Below, one piece after another: positions 35,801 to 48,535 of a DNA stretch of 64,000 nt. A program made the position numbers and the translations under genes. Every line of letters begins with the position of its first letter. The first letter of the stretch is position 1. The notes under the pieces are model-generated. The model did no database searches. It had not been told where the DNA came from and saw only the letters and a list, made by a program, of their open reading frames with translations. Origin of the DNA: Panonychus citri. Its lineage: Eukaryota; Arthropoda; Arachnida; Trombidiformes; Tetranychidae. Location of the stretch: NCBI RefSeq assembly GCF_014898815.1, contig NW_026515497.1, positions 744,001-808,000 of the forward strand, read 5' to 3'.

Positions 35801-36241
35801 TTTCCATAGGCTCCTTCCTTTTCCATGATGGAGGTTGATAAACGTCTTGAGACGACATTCAATTGTTTCTCTAATCTCTTCTTCTCTTGGAGGATATAAT
35901 CTAAATCTAGTTGCAAGATTATCAGAGGGAACAAGAAGAGGATGGAATCACACACAAAGATAATAAAACAATAAAAAAAGAAAGTAATTAGACATGATTA
36001 TCACAATAAAAGGATTTGTTTCTCTCTAGACAAAAATGACAGTTAATAGAAACTGTCATGGAATATTTTCTTTCACCATAAGGTTAACCATTGTTTACAT
36101 CTATTGATTATACTTACTCAGTTCACTTTCAACCTTATCAAGAATATAATTTAAGCTCTCAAAAGATCCAAGTTGATAGTCTATCTTGAAAATGTCTTCA
36201 TCAATTCCATCAAGAATCTGTTGGTCATTCTCTTCATCCAT
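32802..36241 (-). CDS. VPS50: VPS50 / syndetin (CCDC132), EARP tethering complex subunit
   Basis: Subunit unique to the EARP complex, which tethers vesicles for endocytic recycling with VPS51-53. Exons 36241-36118, 35906-33689, 33617-33521 and 33422-32802 keep frame and give 1019 residues (human 964). Strong landmarks are FTCASLGIVASYRRREGL, STIKTLQQTNVRLKEMVEE, GAIQLCIECQK, LLGKTQTSMDSLCMHF, GYVELC, KLEHGLGRIWQEAQ, HKTRLDELRMYLENE, LVTNTSLYVVRLIGKYMQ and GLAERIVGIES. The C-terminal part (LANRTFVEGYSMAKKC, GRALMQLDYQEF, EEYIKAYYLMDDALEQWL) is equally conserved. Extra length comes from Asn/Glu/Gly-rich inserts near residues 350-440 and 600-640. Three scraps of a second copy lie at 40160-40660. 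Identification is secure. Confidence 0.96.
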
Positions 36242-37080
36242 GATTATGTTGGGGGTAGTGCACATGTAGAGAGAGATATAATTCTATATACACCAGGAGA
36301 TAATTAATCAGGTGAGAAATCCTTCTATACAGAAATTAGAAATAGAAACGAAATAGAATTTTAAAATATAAACAAATCAAAAATCAAATAGAAAACCTGA
36401 GAAAAAAAAAATAGAATAGAAAAATTTTCTTAATAACCAATAGGAAAAAAAAAGGTGTAAGGTGGTTTGAAATAAGAAGAACAATCAAATTAGATTATCA
36501 TTTGATTTGTTGATTATTTGTTGAGAACAATTTAACTCACCAACTCATAAATGGCCTCCGATCATTTAATTGACAATCTCGATTAATTAGAATTGACCAA
36601 TCATGATGGTAACAATCAACAAGAGAAAAACAAATTAACTCAATTGTAGACACACACACACACCTAGAGGGGGTAATCACCTGAGCGAATGTGGGATCAT
36701 CTTAACATTGCGTAATGAGAATAATTAATTTAATTGTTTTTCTCTTTCATTTTTATCGATAGATTTTTTTAATTCTTTAATAATGATTGATAGGCAATTA
36801 TAATTGTTATCGATTTCATGTCAATGTTCACATTTATTGCCAAAAATTGGTAATTGTGATGGTATAAAGGGACAATTCTCAGTCAATTTAATTCAAGACG
36901 ATTATTAGAATTGTCTAAGTGATTAATATTGATTCTGGTGTGTATTTAAGGTCACTTGTGTTGTCAATTAATGATTGAAAGGAAAGAAAGAAAGAAAAAG
37001 AGAGAGGGAGAGAGAGAGGTAATTGTTAGAATCGAAAAGAGATTCGAATGTCCAGATTGCATGTTGTCATGGTTATTTAT
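36242..37080. other. Spacer between VPS50 and RIOX1, containing the duplication junction
   Basis: Holds the promoter of VPS50 and the 3' UTR of RIOX1. The start of the right-hand duplication unit is near 36885, judged by similarity to about 31665-31760. A short (AC)n run lies near 36650. No coding sequence seen. Confidence 0.5.
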
Positions 37081-39370
37081 CTAATCCGATTCAGAATCTG
37101 CTTCGACGATAGTAATTAATCCTTTGTCAAATAATAAATTAGATATTTCGAGCTAAAAGGTAAAGATAAAGAGAAATGATAAGATTAGAATTAGTTTCTC
37201 GCATTCAATTCAGTTCATCTCAACTGATTAATAGGAAATGGCTTTTGATTACAAACCTTTTCATCAAGTTTTTCTAATGGTAGACTGGAAATTTCAACAT
37301 AATTTGGATAATTCTTGATGAGATAATCAATCGCTGGAGCAAGATTCGATTCGATTTCAACGTATTGTGGATCAATCTCATGATTTGGATCATAAGAATT
37401 TTCCATACAATGATAAAGACGAACAACATCTTCTTCCATCACAAGTCTAACTATTCCATATCGAAGAAGGCGAATTGATGTTTCAGGGGAAAGTTCAATT
37501 CCACCTTCAACTGTTGCCGAATCAGCGTCCCAATATTCACCTGACCCATGGATACTTGACCTCTTTTCTTGAGCTGTTAAAACTGGAGGTAAACTTTCAT
37601 GAAGTAATTGTTTTGCTTTCTGGTCTACAGCTGAATCAACATTAATGTGAGAAATTAATTTGGTCATTAGATGTTTAATCTTAGAGAGGAAAACAGTTCT
37701 ATTGTTGTACATCTCATCGGCGTGAACAATTCCCATGTTTGCAAGATAATCAACAGGTAGAGATTCTCGAAAAGCCCGATCCTCCGTCATAGCAGTTTCC
37801 AATGCAGCGGGTAATAGGATTTGTAATAAATCTCCGTAGGTGTTTTTCTGTGCCACTGAAATCGTTATGTGAAGTGAGTGTTCACCTTCAACCGCTTGAG
37901 CTTCATGAATGAATCCTCGAGGAAAATAAAGGAAATCACCGGGTTCCAATTCGACCGTTTTCAATGGCGGAGCGGTGAGTTCGCTTCGTTTGAAATTTTT
38001 ACTAGAGAAACGTGGTAAAGTATTGGCTTCGTCTAAAGGTGGATAAACTTTCCATATCTTTCGACCTTCCAATTGTAAAACGAAAGCTTCAATATCATCA
38101 TAATGAGGTGCGAATCCTTGTGATCCAGCCGGTGTAAGATAAATATTGGCACCAACACGGGAACCGAAAAATTCTTGTAAAATACTATTCAATTTCCAAA
38201 CTGATCTAGAATAAGTTTGTGGATTAAGTAATCGAATGGAACAACCAACTTGAAAATGATCCCAAACAACCGCTGGATAAGCTCTTCCATCGGGATTATA
38301 TGTTTTTCTTTCGTCATTTATGTAACTGGTAATATCAATATTCTTGGTAAACTGTAGATGCCTCTCACGTAAGGCTCGATCTAAATCAGCGGTACTAAAA
38401 ACACCTTGGTAATAATTGGGTTTATCACGTTTAATTAGCAATGGTTCCTTTTCCCAATTGTCTGACATGAAACGGTCAACATCAAATGGATTAATCAACC
38501 ATTGGAAACATCTTCTAGCTTGTTCCCTACTGTCGGTTAGATATGGAGGAATATTGAAAGATCGGGTGCTTTTGGTGTCTTCATCACTTTCTTTTTGTAT
38601 TCTAATAGGAATCTCTGGCATTGTGGTGCTGAAAGGATAAGAAAATCAGAAGAGTGAGAGATTAAGGATTGGAAAAAGAGTAAAAGGAAGAGAGGGAGAT
38701 TAAGGTGGTTTGGATTATCTTTTCTACCTTGGAATATCGAGGCTACTGATGAATGGAGATTTTTTAAGATCATCGAGACTGTAACTCTGTTTATGTTTCA
38801 AAATGGACTCAATTCGACGGATCTGTTTGGAAGGTGTTTCCTCTTTTGACTTTTTATGGACTTTATTTCTAAACGAGAGAACACCAAATGTTTTCTCTTT
38901 CTCCTCGTTAATGGCATTATCGGTAACATCATCGCCATCGGTTCCATCTGATTGTGGACCATCAAATTCATCATCTTCCGCAAATCGAACTCTTTTACTA
39001 CTGGAAAAAGGTTCTTCTAGTTGACCAAAAGTTCTTTTATTTGTTGTTGAAGAGGTTGACGGGGATTCGGAAGATTGTGTTGCTCCAAAATCAGGCAAAT
39101 CGGATGTAGATGGTTCATCACCAAGTGATCTTCTTCGTTTCGAGTTCTTGGGTTTAGGTGATTTTGACTTTTTACCCTTTGGAATATAAGTACAAGGTCA
39201 AACAAATTTGAACAAAAAAGAAACAAAAAAAACGTGTCAATCTCCATACAGAAAATAATCGGATATGATTATGAGAATAAGAAAAGCCGGTAACCTTAAA
39301 GATGTTATATCAAACTTACCTTTGCTAATTTGTAGAATTCAAAAGCTGACAATTGTTTAGGAATCTTCAT
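37081..39370 (-). CDS. RIOX1: RIOX1 / NO66 JmjC ribosomal oxygenase
   Basis: Fe(II)/2-oxoglutarate oxygenase that hydroxylates a ribosomal-protein histidine and has reported histone demethylase activity; nucleolar. Exons 39370-39320, 39176-38728, 38628-37257 and 37152-37081 give 647 residues (human 641). The N-terminal 160 or so residues are basic then acidic and poorly conserved (KRRRSLGDE). The JmjC core is unmistakable: YYQGVFSTADLDRAL, CSIRLLNPQ, NIYLTPAGSQGFAPHYDDIE with the H-x-D iron ligands, FVLQLEGRKIWKVYPP, and LEPGDFLYFPRGFIHEAQ with the distal His. QKAKQLLHESLPPVL and the last-exon tail LLFDKGLITIV match the winged-helix end. A relic of exon 2 lies at 31797-31930. Confidence 0.96.
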
Positions 39371-39606
39371 GATTAAGGAAAATTTGAAAAAATCAATTTA
39401 AAACAAACCAAATAGAAACTCAATCAACAGTTGATTACCAACTGAGATTTTGGTTGACGATTGATTAAGATTTTCGGTTCAATAATCGATTCTTATTATC
39501 AACAGTCGAGTTTTTAATCGATTAATTACTTTCTTTGTATCTTTTTGTCTCTCAAAAACTTTTAAATCAGTTGATTTTGCTCGTGAGTTTTCAATTCCAA
39601 CTAAAC

Positions 39607-39984
39607 ATGGTTAGAATTAGTTTTGGAATACGAGATTACAAAAAGTACCCTTGAGAGTTTGAAAATGCTCTATTTGAATGGGTTAGTGACCATTATCAAA
39701 AGAATACTTTGAATAAGGTTCCAGTGTTGAATGAGGCCCAACAAAGAATTTTGTGCTGTTTTTTCATTAGAGAAAATAATATTCGATTGAATTGGAAAGT
39801 CACGCAAAACTCTGTTGTCCAAGATCTTGAATCCAGTAGCCAAGATCACTCATGGTCGGTGGAAGAGGTAAAATCTCATTATCTCATCTTAACTTCGGGT
39901 ATTGAAACGTTCGATGGACTGAAAGGTGATGAAAATCTTGCGAGATGGCTGGAAAATAGAGATCGGGATTTCGCCGAACAGTGA
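39607..39984 (+). pseudogene. Orphan protein, right copy interrupted by a stop
   Basis: Same 378-base frame as 32027-32404, but codon 16 is TGA (39652-39654) where the left copy has CGA. The frame is otherwise open to the same terminal residues DFAEQ. Replacement differences include Gly/Ser, Ser/Arg, Leu/Phe, Pro/Glu, Arg/Gln, Cys/Ser, Tyr/His, Leu/Ser and Thr/Ser. A shorter product could start at an internal Met around 39709, though nothing supports its use. Confidence 0.75.
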
Positions 39985-40159
39985 CCTTTGACAGTGCCAG
40001 TAACCTTGGAACTGAGTCAACACCTGAACCAACATCACAACATATCACAGCCACAACAACAATTTACTCCAATTTTGTTCAACTTAAATCTCTTGCAATC
40101 AAATCATTTGAATTTTGTAATCATCAGACTTTTCGATTATTATTAAAGATCAGAAAAAG

Positions 40160-40660
40160 AGAGCTACAGACATTTTCAACTGTAAATAAAATTGACTCGA
40201 TATCAATTGATCTAATTGTAGCCAACATAACAAGGATAACTTAAGTCCTGAGCAACTGACACAGCCTGTTGATAGGATAAAAAAAGACAACTTGTTAAAA
40301 CTTATAATAAGTTACTTATTCAATAAATTGGCCGGAATCGATCAACAATCGATCGATAATGAGAAAATATTTGTTACCTGTGAATAGTTTTAAAAAGGAA
40401 AAAGTTACACTTCTCAGGTGACCCTTGACCTGGTGGTCCACTTGTTTCACTAGCAACTAATAAAAGGTTATCCTATGAACAGGCTCGTAAAAGTTTAAGA
40501 AACTTCATCTTTTTTTGACCAAAAACATCAATCTTTTTAACCTCAACCGAACAGAATTCGCTATAGTTACGAACCACATTAAAAGTAATTGATTCACTAA
40601 TTGTGGACACAGTGAATCCATCGAGGTGAGAGAGTCTCTTTCAAGTCGATTCGATGTTGA
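40160..40660 (-). pseudogene. VPS50 pseudogene scraps
   Basis: Three joined fragments of VPS50 in the original order, with internal deletions. About 40160-40388 matches 33320-33533 (exon 4 start, intron, exon 3 end). About 40396-40510 matches 34308-34420. About 40507-40660 matches 35215-35405. Introns are present, so this is a DNA-level duplicate. Frames are broken throughout. Confidence 0.85.
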
Positions 40661-41458
40661 TTCAGTTGACTGATTCGCTTTTCAATTTCGCGCCTTTTTC
40701 GTTTCCTTTCTGTTTGTTGTTACTTGGGAACAGAAAAGTAAATTTTTCAAGACAAATTGTTCATCTACTCAGTAGATTTTACTGATTGTTGTTTTTTGCT
40801 AATTTAATTAACTTTTTTCTCTTCAGATATTTAGTTATTTTTTCTATAATCAACCATTTTCTCATCTAATTCTATAATTGATTGTAGGAATTAAACCAGT
40901 TGATTAGAAGTAAGTAAACAACGTTTGATATTTTCATCTATTTTTTCATTAGATTTTATTGTTTCCAATCAGTTGCTTTTGTTTTATTTTTATTTCTCTC
41001 TCTCTAATTACCTTTTCTTTTTTCTTCCTTGATCATCATCTCTTGTTCATTAATATCCGTTAATCAAGCCAGTTGATCTTAAATTGGTGCTTCATGTGTT
41101 TCCTTTTTCCCATTTTCTCATATCATTATACTAATAAGAGTCATTTATTTTGCTCATTTTCTTCATTTTTCCAGGAAGGATACTAACTGTTGAAATGAAC
41201 ATGTGTTGACCACTCATCTGATTTCTATTATATTCTATTCAAAAATTGGTGATTACTGACCATGAGTTGATGGTTAATTCTTTGATTTGTTTGGCTTTAA
41301 ATTAGAAAAAGCAAAATCATCTTTTCCTTATTCTCAATTGGACAATTGAAAATATTTCCTCCAAATTTGTTCAATTCTTTTTTTGTTCATTATAGTTCTT
41401 AAAGAATCTGTTCTACTTATTTTCTCTTGAATTCTACCTGTTTGAATCTTCTTATTCA
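40661..41458. other. Promoter/leader region of the PH/PDZ-like gene
   Basis: AT- and pyrimidine-rich, with no coding sequence seen. GTAAGTAAAC near 40911 could be a 5' UTR donor and TTTTCCAGGAAGG near 41170 an acceptor, suggesting a spliced leader. Confidence 0.45.
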
Positions 41459-43196
41459 ATGGATAATGGAATCCGATTGTCTCCCACTCCTCGATTTAAC
41501 CAACAAACAATCCGAGATGTTTACAAGTGTGGATACCTTAAGTATTTTAGTAATGTTCCAAAAGGATGTAAGATAACCCAAGTTCCTGTGAAATATTGGG
41601 TTTCATTTGCCATCATCAATGAATGTGAACCTTTTCTTGAGATGTTTAGTGAAAAACCTTCAACCATAATTGCCAAACCAACCTATTGTTATCCACTTAA
41701 AGGATGTCTCCATTTATGTCCTGCTATTGTGATCGAGGAGAAAGAAGATTGTTTCGAGTTCTCCATAACCTTAGAAAATCAATTAATCCGATTGATAGCT
41801 CCAACTCGACAAATGATGGATGAATGGATTGATTGTATTCGAACCAAATTGAAACAAATGTCTATATTAGGACCTCAAGATAATTATTACACTAAAGAAC
41901 CACATTTTAACCTTAAACCTCGAACAAGTAATCAAAGTTCACGACCATTACCCCCGATTCCTCCTTCAGATTCAACGGACACACTACAACCACCAATCAC
42001 ACCACCCAGGGGTTAGTCTCTTTCCACACCTTTGATTTAATTTCCGCTATTATCTATCTCTCTCTCTCTCCCTTCCTCTTTGTTAATTGTCATTAATAAT
42101 AATCTTCTTTCCTCTTCTCGTTCTGTTGACAGCTTTGACACCCACTTCCTCATCTCTAACGGTTAACAATGGATCTCTTTCAACGGTTACACCTCGATCA
42201 TCAACAACCAGCCTTAATCAATCTCGACCATCAACACCACCACCACCAATTCCACCTCCACGTTCATCAACAAATCCTTTGGGTCAATCTTATTCAGCAA
42301 CACAATCTCTTTACGGTGATATCATTGATCACGTGCAATCAAGTTATGAGCCAATTTTTGGCTCAGTTGCCAATCGTTTATCAAACTTGTCACTTTCAAC
42401 TCGAAACTCAGCTTTACCCCATGAAGAAGGTCCACCTCCATATGATGATGAACAATCTACCAGAACATTAAATTCTGGTAATAATAACAGTAACGGTTTA
42501 AATCATTTAGATCAACAATTAAATCCTGATCATCATTTGAATCTTCTCTCCCTTCGAGAGTCACAAATATTACGTTTACAGAAAGAAATGGCTCACAAAG
42601 ATGGTGTCCGAGTGGTGGTCCGAAAAAAGGATTGCAATGAATCAATAGCACTTGTTGATTGGTTGGGTAAAGTTTGGATTGCCGGATGGAAGCAGAAAAT
42701 GTATCCCCAACTTCATAACACTTTTCACATTGGTGATTGTCTAATTAGCGTTTGCGGTGAAAGAGTTCACGATTCTTGTCAAGTGCTTCGTCTAATGAAA
42801 AGTCAACCCTTAATTGTTGAGATAATTTTATCTCGACTTCCCTATGGATTTGTATTTGTACTCAAACGAGACTATGAGGGACAAGATTTAGGACTTATTC
42901 GTGATGGAAACACCGCTGAAGTGATTCAAGTGATTCCCGATGGTTTGGTTGCAACAAACGGTTTAACACCTCGAGCTCCTTGTGTTGATCCAACAAAGGG
43001 ACGAGATTGTAATTGGATAATTACCGAGATCAATAATAGGCCATTAAATTTGTTCTTCAAAGGAAATGAAATTCGTGACAGATTGAATGCCGTCGGTAAA
43101 GATATTTCACTTCTATTTCAACCTTCGGATTTAGTTAAGGTTCTCAAAAAACGACTTAAATCTTTCAAGAATTATAAAGATTATATTGTTCAATAG
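41459..43196 (+). CDS. PH-domain and PDZ-like scaffold protein with proline-rich linker
   Basis: Two exons, 41459-42011 and 42133-43196, joined in phase 1, give 538 residues. Residues of about 20-150 form a PH-like fold: YKCGYLKYFSNVPKG start, YCYPLKGCLHLCPAI, and the closing helix MDEWIDCIRTKLKQM with its invariant-type Trp. A linker with repeated PPPPIPPPR and RPLPPIPPS motifs offers SH3 ligands, and EEGPPPYDD is a PPxY-type WW ligand. The C-terminal 200 residues contain a PDZ-like region (VWIAGWKQKMYPQL, FHIGDCLISVCGERV, LRLMKSQPLIVEIIL), a second DLGLIRDGNTAEVIQVIPDG block, and a basic end KVLKKRLKSFKNYKDYIVQ. It looks like a signalling adaptor. I cannot name the family. Confidence 0.75.
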
Positions 43197-44761
43197 ATTC
43201 AATTGTCAATATCAAACCAATCAACATTTTCTGGCCTTTCAACAATCAACTAATCATTGAACTTTAGCCTCAAATTTACTTGAAGAAAACAAACAATTAC
43301 CAGTCTTTCATTGTCACTATCAATTTCAACATTTGCATCACTATTACACCACCATGACCACCATGAGTATCATCATGATTACCATAGTCATCATCACGTC
43401 AACCACAAAATTATCTGAGCAATCAACACACATAATGATATGAATCATCATCATCTCTCTCTCTCCACTCATAAGATATCAACTATTTATAAAGCACCAC
43501 GTGCTCAATTATTTGTTCAATGAGAATCAGAAACATCATTAATCCGGCAATCAACTGAATCCAACCTGGTTTCACAATTTAAACACCAAATTTCAATCTT
43601 TCATTGATTGAATATCTGAAAATACTGTTGAAACTGTGGAAATAAGGAATCTTTTCATCAATGAAATCACTTTTATCATCCATTATTATCATCATCATTT
43701 TCCTCATCACTTTGACTGTCAATTTATTATCTGATTACTGTCACAATCAAAAGCTTCGTGTTGGACAACAAGGAAAATACCATGAAAAAAAACGAGGAGA
43801 CAAAGAGACAAGAGGAATAATAATCTTTACCATTATAATCTCACCGATCATCATCATTCCAGCATCAAACTGATTAGCAATTAACTTAAAATCAACTACA
43901 TGTTAAGCATGGAATCGAAAACAAAACAAAACAATTCAAAAAAACAAGAATCATCAACAAATCATTTTGCATTTTTCGAGAAGATCAAAAACAAAAAATG
44001 TCACAATTCTCATTGACAATTTAAACCAAAGCAAAACCCCAAATGATCCAATATATTTACAATACCAAACAAATCAATCAGAACAATCAATGGAGTGAAA
44101 GAGAGAGCAAAAAAACCAAATTTAATTTTGATTATTCTAATTGATTACAATTAATCTCAAATCAACAGTGACAAAAACAAAACCCAAAAAACATATGATG
44201 ATATTTATTTGCTTGTGAAATTAACTATATATACACTGTAACAATTGATCACTCATACATACATATATCTATATTAATATACTAATTGCCTTGTAAAACA
44301 AAATGAATTAAACGAAAGTAAAATTAAAAACCAACAATTAACAAGTTCGCGAGAAAGTTAATCCAAAAGTTTCAATCGAAAATCATAGTCAACTGAAACT
44401 TTACTTTTCGAATCAAAAATCAATTTAACAACTCACACAATTTCCTTCTCTAAATCATCAAGGATTAAAAAGAAAATCAAATTTAATTTAATTTCTAATC
44501 AGTGACAATTAGAATCAAATTTCATCAATTGAATCAAATTGTTAAATTTTGCGCTTTAATTGTTAATCTAAAAAAGAGGAGGGAATGAGTCTGAATGAGA
44601 GAAGCTCTTGAATCTTGTTTTCATTGTCAGACGACAACCGTTAGTTTAAATTGATTGTTTGATTGATCAACTTAATTGTATTAATTGTGTGCCAACAGAG
44701 AAATTAAATCTCTAATTGTTTTCTATTAATTGCCAAAATAATCTCGACAAATTCATCAATC
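43197..44761. other. Spacer between the PH/PDZ-like gene and syntenin
   Basis: 3' UTR and promoter sequence. An Ile-rich 70-codon frame near 43661 has low-complexity composition and is not called. ATC-rich microsatellites occur near 43340-43400. Confidence 0.5.
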
Positions 44762-47009
44762 ATGTCTATGTATCCATCATTGGAAGATATGAAAGCTGAT
44801 CAAATGATCCAGGTAAATGAAGTAGAAATTATTGTTTTTCTTTTTCTTTTTTTTCTCTTTTTCTAATTGTTCTCATTAATTTATTCGAATTGATCATTTC
44901 ATGGAGAATTTATCATCTCCCTCTTCATCTTTATCATCATTTATGTTCCGTTTTGATGTTCCCCATATATTTTTCTGCCCATTTATTCAACAATTTGTAT
45001 TGTCATTCTGTTGATTTGGTGTCTTCATTTTCTATCTTTTGCCTACTCTGGTTTTCTCTGGTTTTCCATCTTCTTCCTCTCTTATCTTCTCTTTCTTTTT
45101 CTCTTTCTTTTAGTAAAATTGATAGGCTATAATATTGATAATGATACAAAGAAAATCATTGCGTTTTTCTTTCTATTAGCAATTCAATTTACTGGTTAAC
45201 CCAATTTTCTCAAAATGACATCTCGTTCTCTTCAAATTTTCCAACCTCATCATCGACTCTTCCTATTAGTTTACCTTTTTTTCTACAATCAATTATTCTC
45301 ACAATTTATCGATTTTTTCTCTTTTAGGCTCAGATAAACACTATCCGATATTCTGCCAATTCACCATCACCTTCTTCAACAACCACCGTACGAGAGGGAG
45401 GCTATCCCACTGTTTTACCATTCGCTTCACCTCCTTCAGCTCCAGTTTATCCTCCAACCTTAGGAGCGACATCTTCTCCTCCTCCTCCCTATCCTGTTGA
45501 CTCTCGTCGAATCGGTCAAAATGAACTACACATGTACCCAGCATTGGTTGATCTTCATGAGTACATGGGCCTTAGTTTAACCTCAGCTGAACTTGCTCTA
45601 ATCACTCCTAGTCCAACCAATAATACAGTTTCAATCAGATCTCCTCGAGAATTGATTCCAACCTCATCTCCAAACAGCAATATGGTTGCTCCTCTTTCCG
45701 GTGATTCATTAGGCCTCAAAAGAGCCGCTGTTACTCATGGTCTCCGTCAAGTTGTTCTTTGTAAAGATAAAAGTGGTAAAGTTGGACTTCGAGTTAAATC
45801 TCACAACAAGGTAAGAATTAAATCGCTTATTCTTTGCTAATTTAGCTATTGTCTCAATCGATTGCAATAACTATTGTATCGCTAAAACCAGATTAACAAT
45901 ATCCTCATCTCTCTCTCTCACGACTGTTATTATGTCAATCAACTCCCCAATCAGCTAACTTGATTTCCCTGTTTATCTGGTTAAACTCCTTGTTAAACCC
46001 AAATCAATGAGTCATACTAATTACCATGAAAATTATCTTGTTTATATTGTTTTGTTGTGTTAATTGTTTCTACAATTGTTACGATTTACAAGAGAAAAGG
46101 TCAAAATTTGATCTTTTCTCTTATTAAATCACTTGGAAAGAGAAAAGACATTTTAAATGTTACATAATTTGCATAATTTACTCACATTTAATTGAAAAAT
46201 CTATCCAATTGTATTAATTAAAATGTAAAAAATCAACACCATCAATATCAACAAGTTGATGATAAAACGTAATTTATAACGTTTAATGTCATCATAACAA
46301 TCACTTGCTAAGTTTAGATGCAATAGTAAATCAACTAACGTAATTACTCAACAAATGGAAACATTTCTAACAAGTGATTAACTAATTTTTTTTTCTCGTT
46401 AATTTTATTCTAAAAGGGAGTTTTCATCATTCTGGTCAACGTTGATTCGCCTGCAGCTCTTGCTGGACTTCGGTTTGGAGATCAAATTTTACAGATTAAC
46501 GATGAAAATGTGGCCGGTTACTCGATGGAAAAGGTTCACGATATCATTAAAAAATCTCCAGTCAATGGGATTAACATGGTGATTCGAGATCGACCCTTTG
46601 AACGAACGATAACTCTCCATAAAGATAGTACAGGTCACACTGGATTCGCTTTTAAAGAGGGTAAAATCACTCACATAATTAAAGATTCATCAGCCGCTCG
46701 AAATGGTTTACTAATTGATCATCAATTGTTGGAAGTTAATGGGCAAAATGTTATCGGATTAACTGATAAAGCAATTAGACAAATCATGGAATCGAGTGAA
46801 AATGTTATCACCATTACAATTATGCCTTCAGTTATCTTTGATCATATGGTTAAGAGGTAATTAATTTTTTCTCTCTCTCTAATTATAAACAATTTACTAA
46901 TTTGTAACTCATTGGCAATGTTTATTTGTTTTCCGTTTCTATCAAATTAAATAGTATGGCTTCCGGATTGATCAAAAAATTGATGGATCATTCAATTCCT
47001 GATTTCTAA
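44762..47009 (+). CDS. SDCBP: Syntenin (two-PDZ adaptor)
   Basis: Adaptor that binds syndecan tails and PIP2 and works with ALIX in endosome budding and exosome formation. Exons 44762-44812, 45328-45810, 46417-46856 and 46955-47009 give 342 residues (human 298). The start MSMYPSLEDMKADQMIQAQ matches the family N-terminus, and PPPPYP lies in the N-terminal linker. PDZ1 spans exons 2-3: REVVLCKD-like RQVVLCKDKSGKVGLRV, then GVFIILVNVDSPAALAGLRFGDQILQ split by the intron. PDZ2 begins RTITLHKDSTGHTGFAFKEG and ends ITIMPSVIFDHMVKR, close to the vertebrate sequence. The last exon is the short family tail ending MDHSIPDF. Added length is in the Ser/Pro-rich N-terminal linker. Confidence 0.96.
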
Positions 47010-48535
47010 TCAATATGATGAACAAAAAAAAGATGCAACAAAATTTCAACAATCAACTAAATGAAGCTACAATTGATCATCACAATTACAAATTTCTAAT
47101 TGTGATTTTATTGATATTCTCTCTATTTTGATTTGATTTAATTTAATCACAATTCCATTACTACAACAACTCCTTTCTCCATTTTAAAAATTCAAAATTT
47201 TGTGACATTTGATTTGAAACAATTTGTTAATCATTTCAATTAATCATTGATTCATGTTCCCCAATTATAAAACTCTAGCTATAAAAGTATCAACCACTTT
47301 CAAGCTTAACAACAAAATCTTAATCATCATTTAATTGTTGCCAATTTATTATAATCCAGTTTGTTTATTTAAATTGTTTTCTAATCTCCGTTAATTGTGA
47401 TTAACTTATTAAAGGTGGAACAATTTTGTTTACCCTAAACAATTAACTTCTACCCAAGGTTCAAACAATTAACCGGAACAAGGAGTAACCCTGAAAATAG
47501 ACTCACTGATTAACTAATTGTCCGCTTTTCCGATGATCGCCCAATTAATTGTTATACTAACAGAAAAAAACAATCCCATTGATTGACTTTAATTCCCACA
47601 GGTTATTTACCATTTAACCTCTCGGAAGTAATTAACAAACAATTAATTATTCTGGTTAATTTCCACACTTAATTGTTAAGTCCAACTAATCCAATGTACA
47701 ATCAACCATTGAAAAAAAAACAAGCCAACATCCAGTTGAAGAAAATTAATTTAATCAGAAAAAAAGAATAGAAAACTTTGAAACCAATTAAATGGAATCA
47801 GTTGGAAACTAAATTGCGAAAAATTTAATTGTCAATCACAATTTGTGATTCTAATTGTTACTCACCTTACGCCCTCTTTAATTTGTTTACTCTACTTTTC
47901 CTCGGAAAGAAAATGAAATGAAACCAAAACCTTAAGTCTTTTCATTTATTTAATTGTTTCCATTTATTTTGTTTTCCATTTTTAATTTAATTTAATTACA
48001 TAGTCACTCCACTGATTAATCAGCAACTTAATTATCCATTGAACTAATCAATTTAATTCTATAACAAGTGGTGATACTTTTACCTGAACCATATCAACAT
48101 AAATATCTCCACGTGGGTCTGTTGATGTTTTGTTCAATTTGTTAATTCGGTTCATTGATTTGATTTGATTTACATTTTAAGTGACAATTATCATCATTGA
48201 CCTTGACACTTTCACCTTTTACCTTTGAGAAATTCGAATGAAAAAGAAAAACAAATGATTAGTGTTTTCTATCAATTGAAGAGATTTTATTTCTATACGA
48301 TCATATGGTAAGTTAATTGTTCTATTCTTTTTTTATTTTGTTCTATTTTGTGAGTCATCCATTGGTCAATTTACATTTTAATCTTAATTTTTTCTCACCT
48401 TCTCTTGTAGAGATCATGATGTTTGAATGATTTTCTCACTTATTCTGTTGTTTGTTTGAAAGAAAAAAATAGATCTTCTCTTTGGGATCCATTTTCTTTT
48501 TCCATTTTTACTATATCATTGTTTTCATTTCTATC
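47010..48535. other. Spacer between syntenin and DTWD2
   Basis: AT-rich, dense in TTAATTGTT-type words, with no coding sequence seen. Confidence 0.5.

Larger units (their letters stand above)
31665..36241. repeat. Left unit of a decayed tandem duplication (RIOX1 relic / orphan / VPS50)
   Basis: Direct-orientation homology runs to 36885-40660. Matching points in order are: the segment around ATTTAAGGTCACT (31731 and 36945), the RIOX1 exon 2 scrap (31797-31930 and 39000-39135), the orphan ORF (32027-32404 and 39607-39984), the flank after it, and three parts of VPS50 (33320-33533, 34308-34420 and 35215-35405). This unit has lost nearly all of RIOX1 and kept VPS50. Confidence 0.85.
36885..40660. 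repeat. Right unit of the decayed tandem duplication (RIOX1 / orphan pseudo-copy / VPS50 scraps)
   Basis: Direct-orientation partner of 31665-36241. It retains an intact RIOX1, an interrupted orphan ORF and only three short pieces of VPS50. The two units therefore show reciprocal loss. Its right border is near 40660, after which similarity to VPS50 fades. Confidence 0.85.
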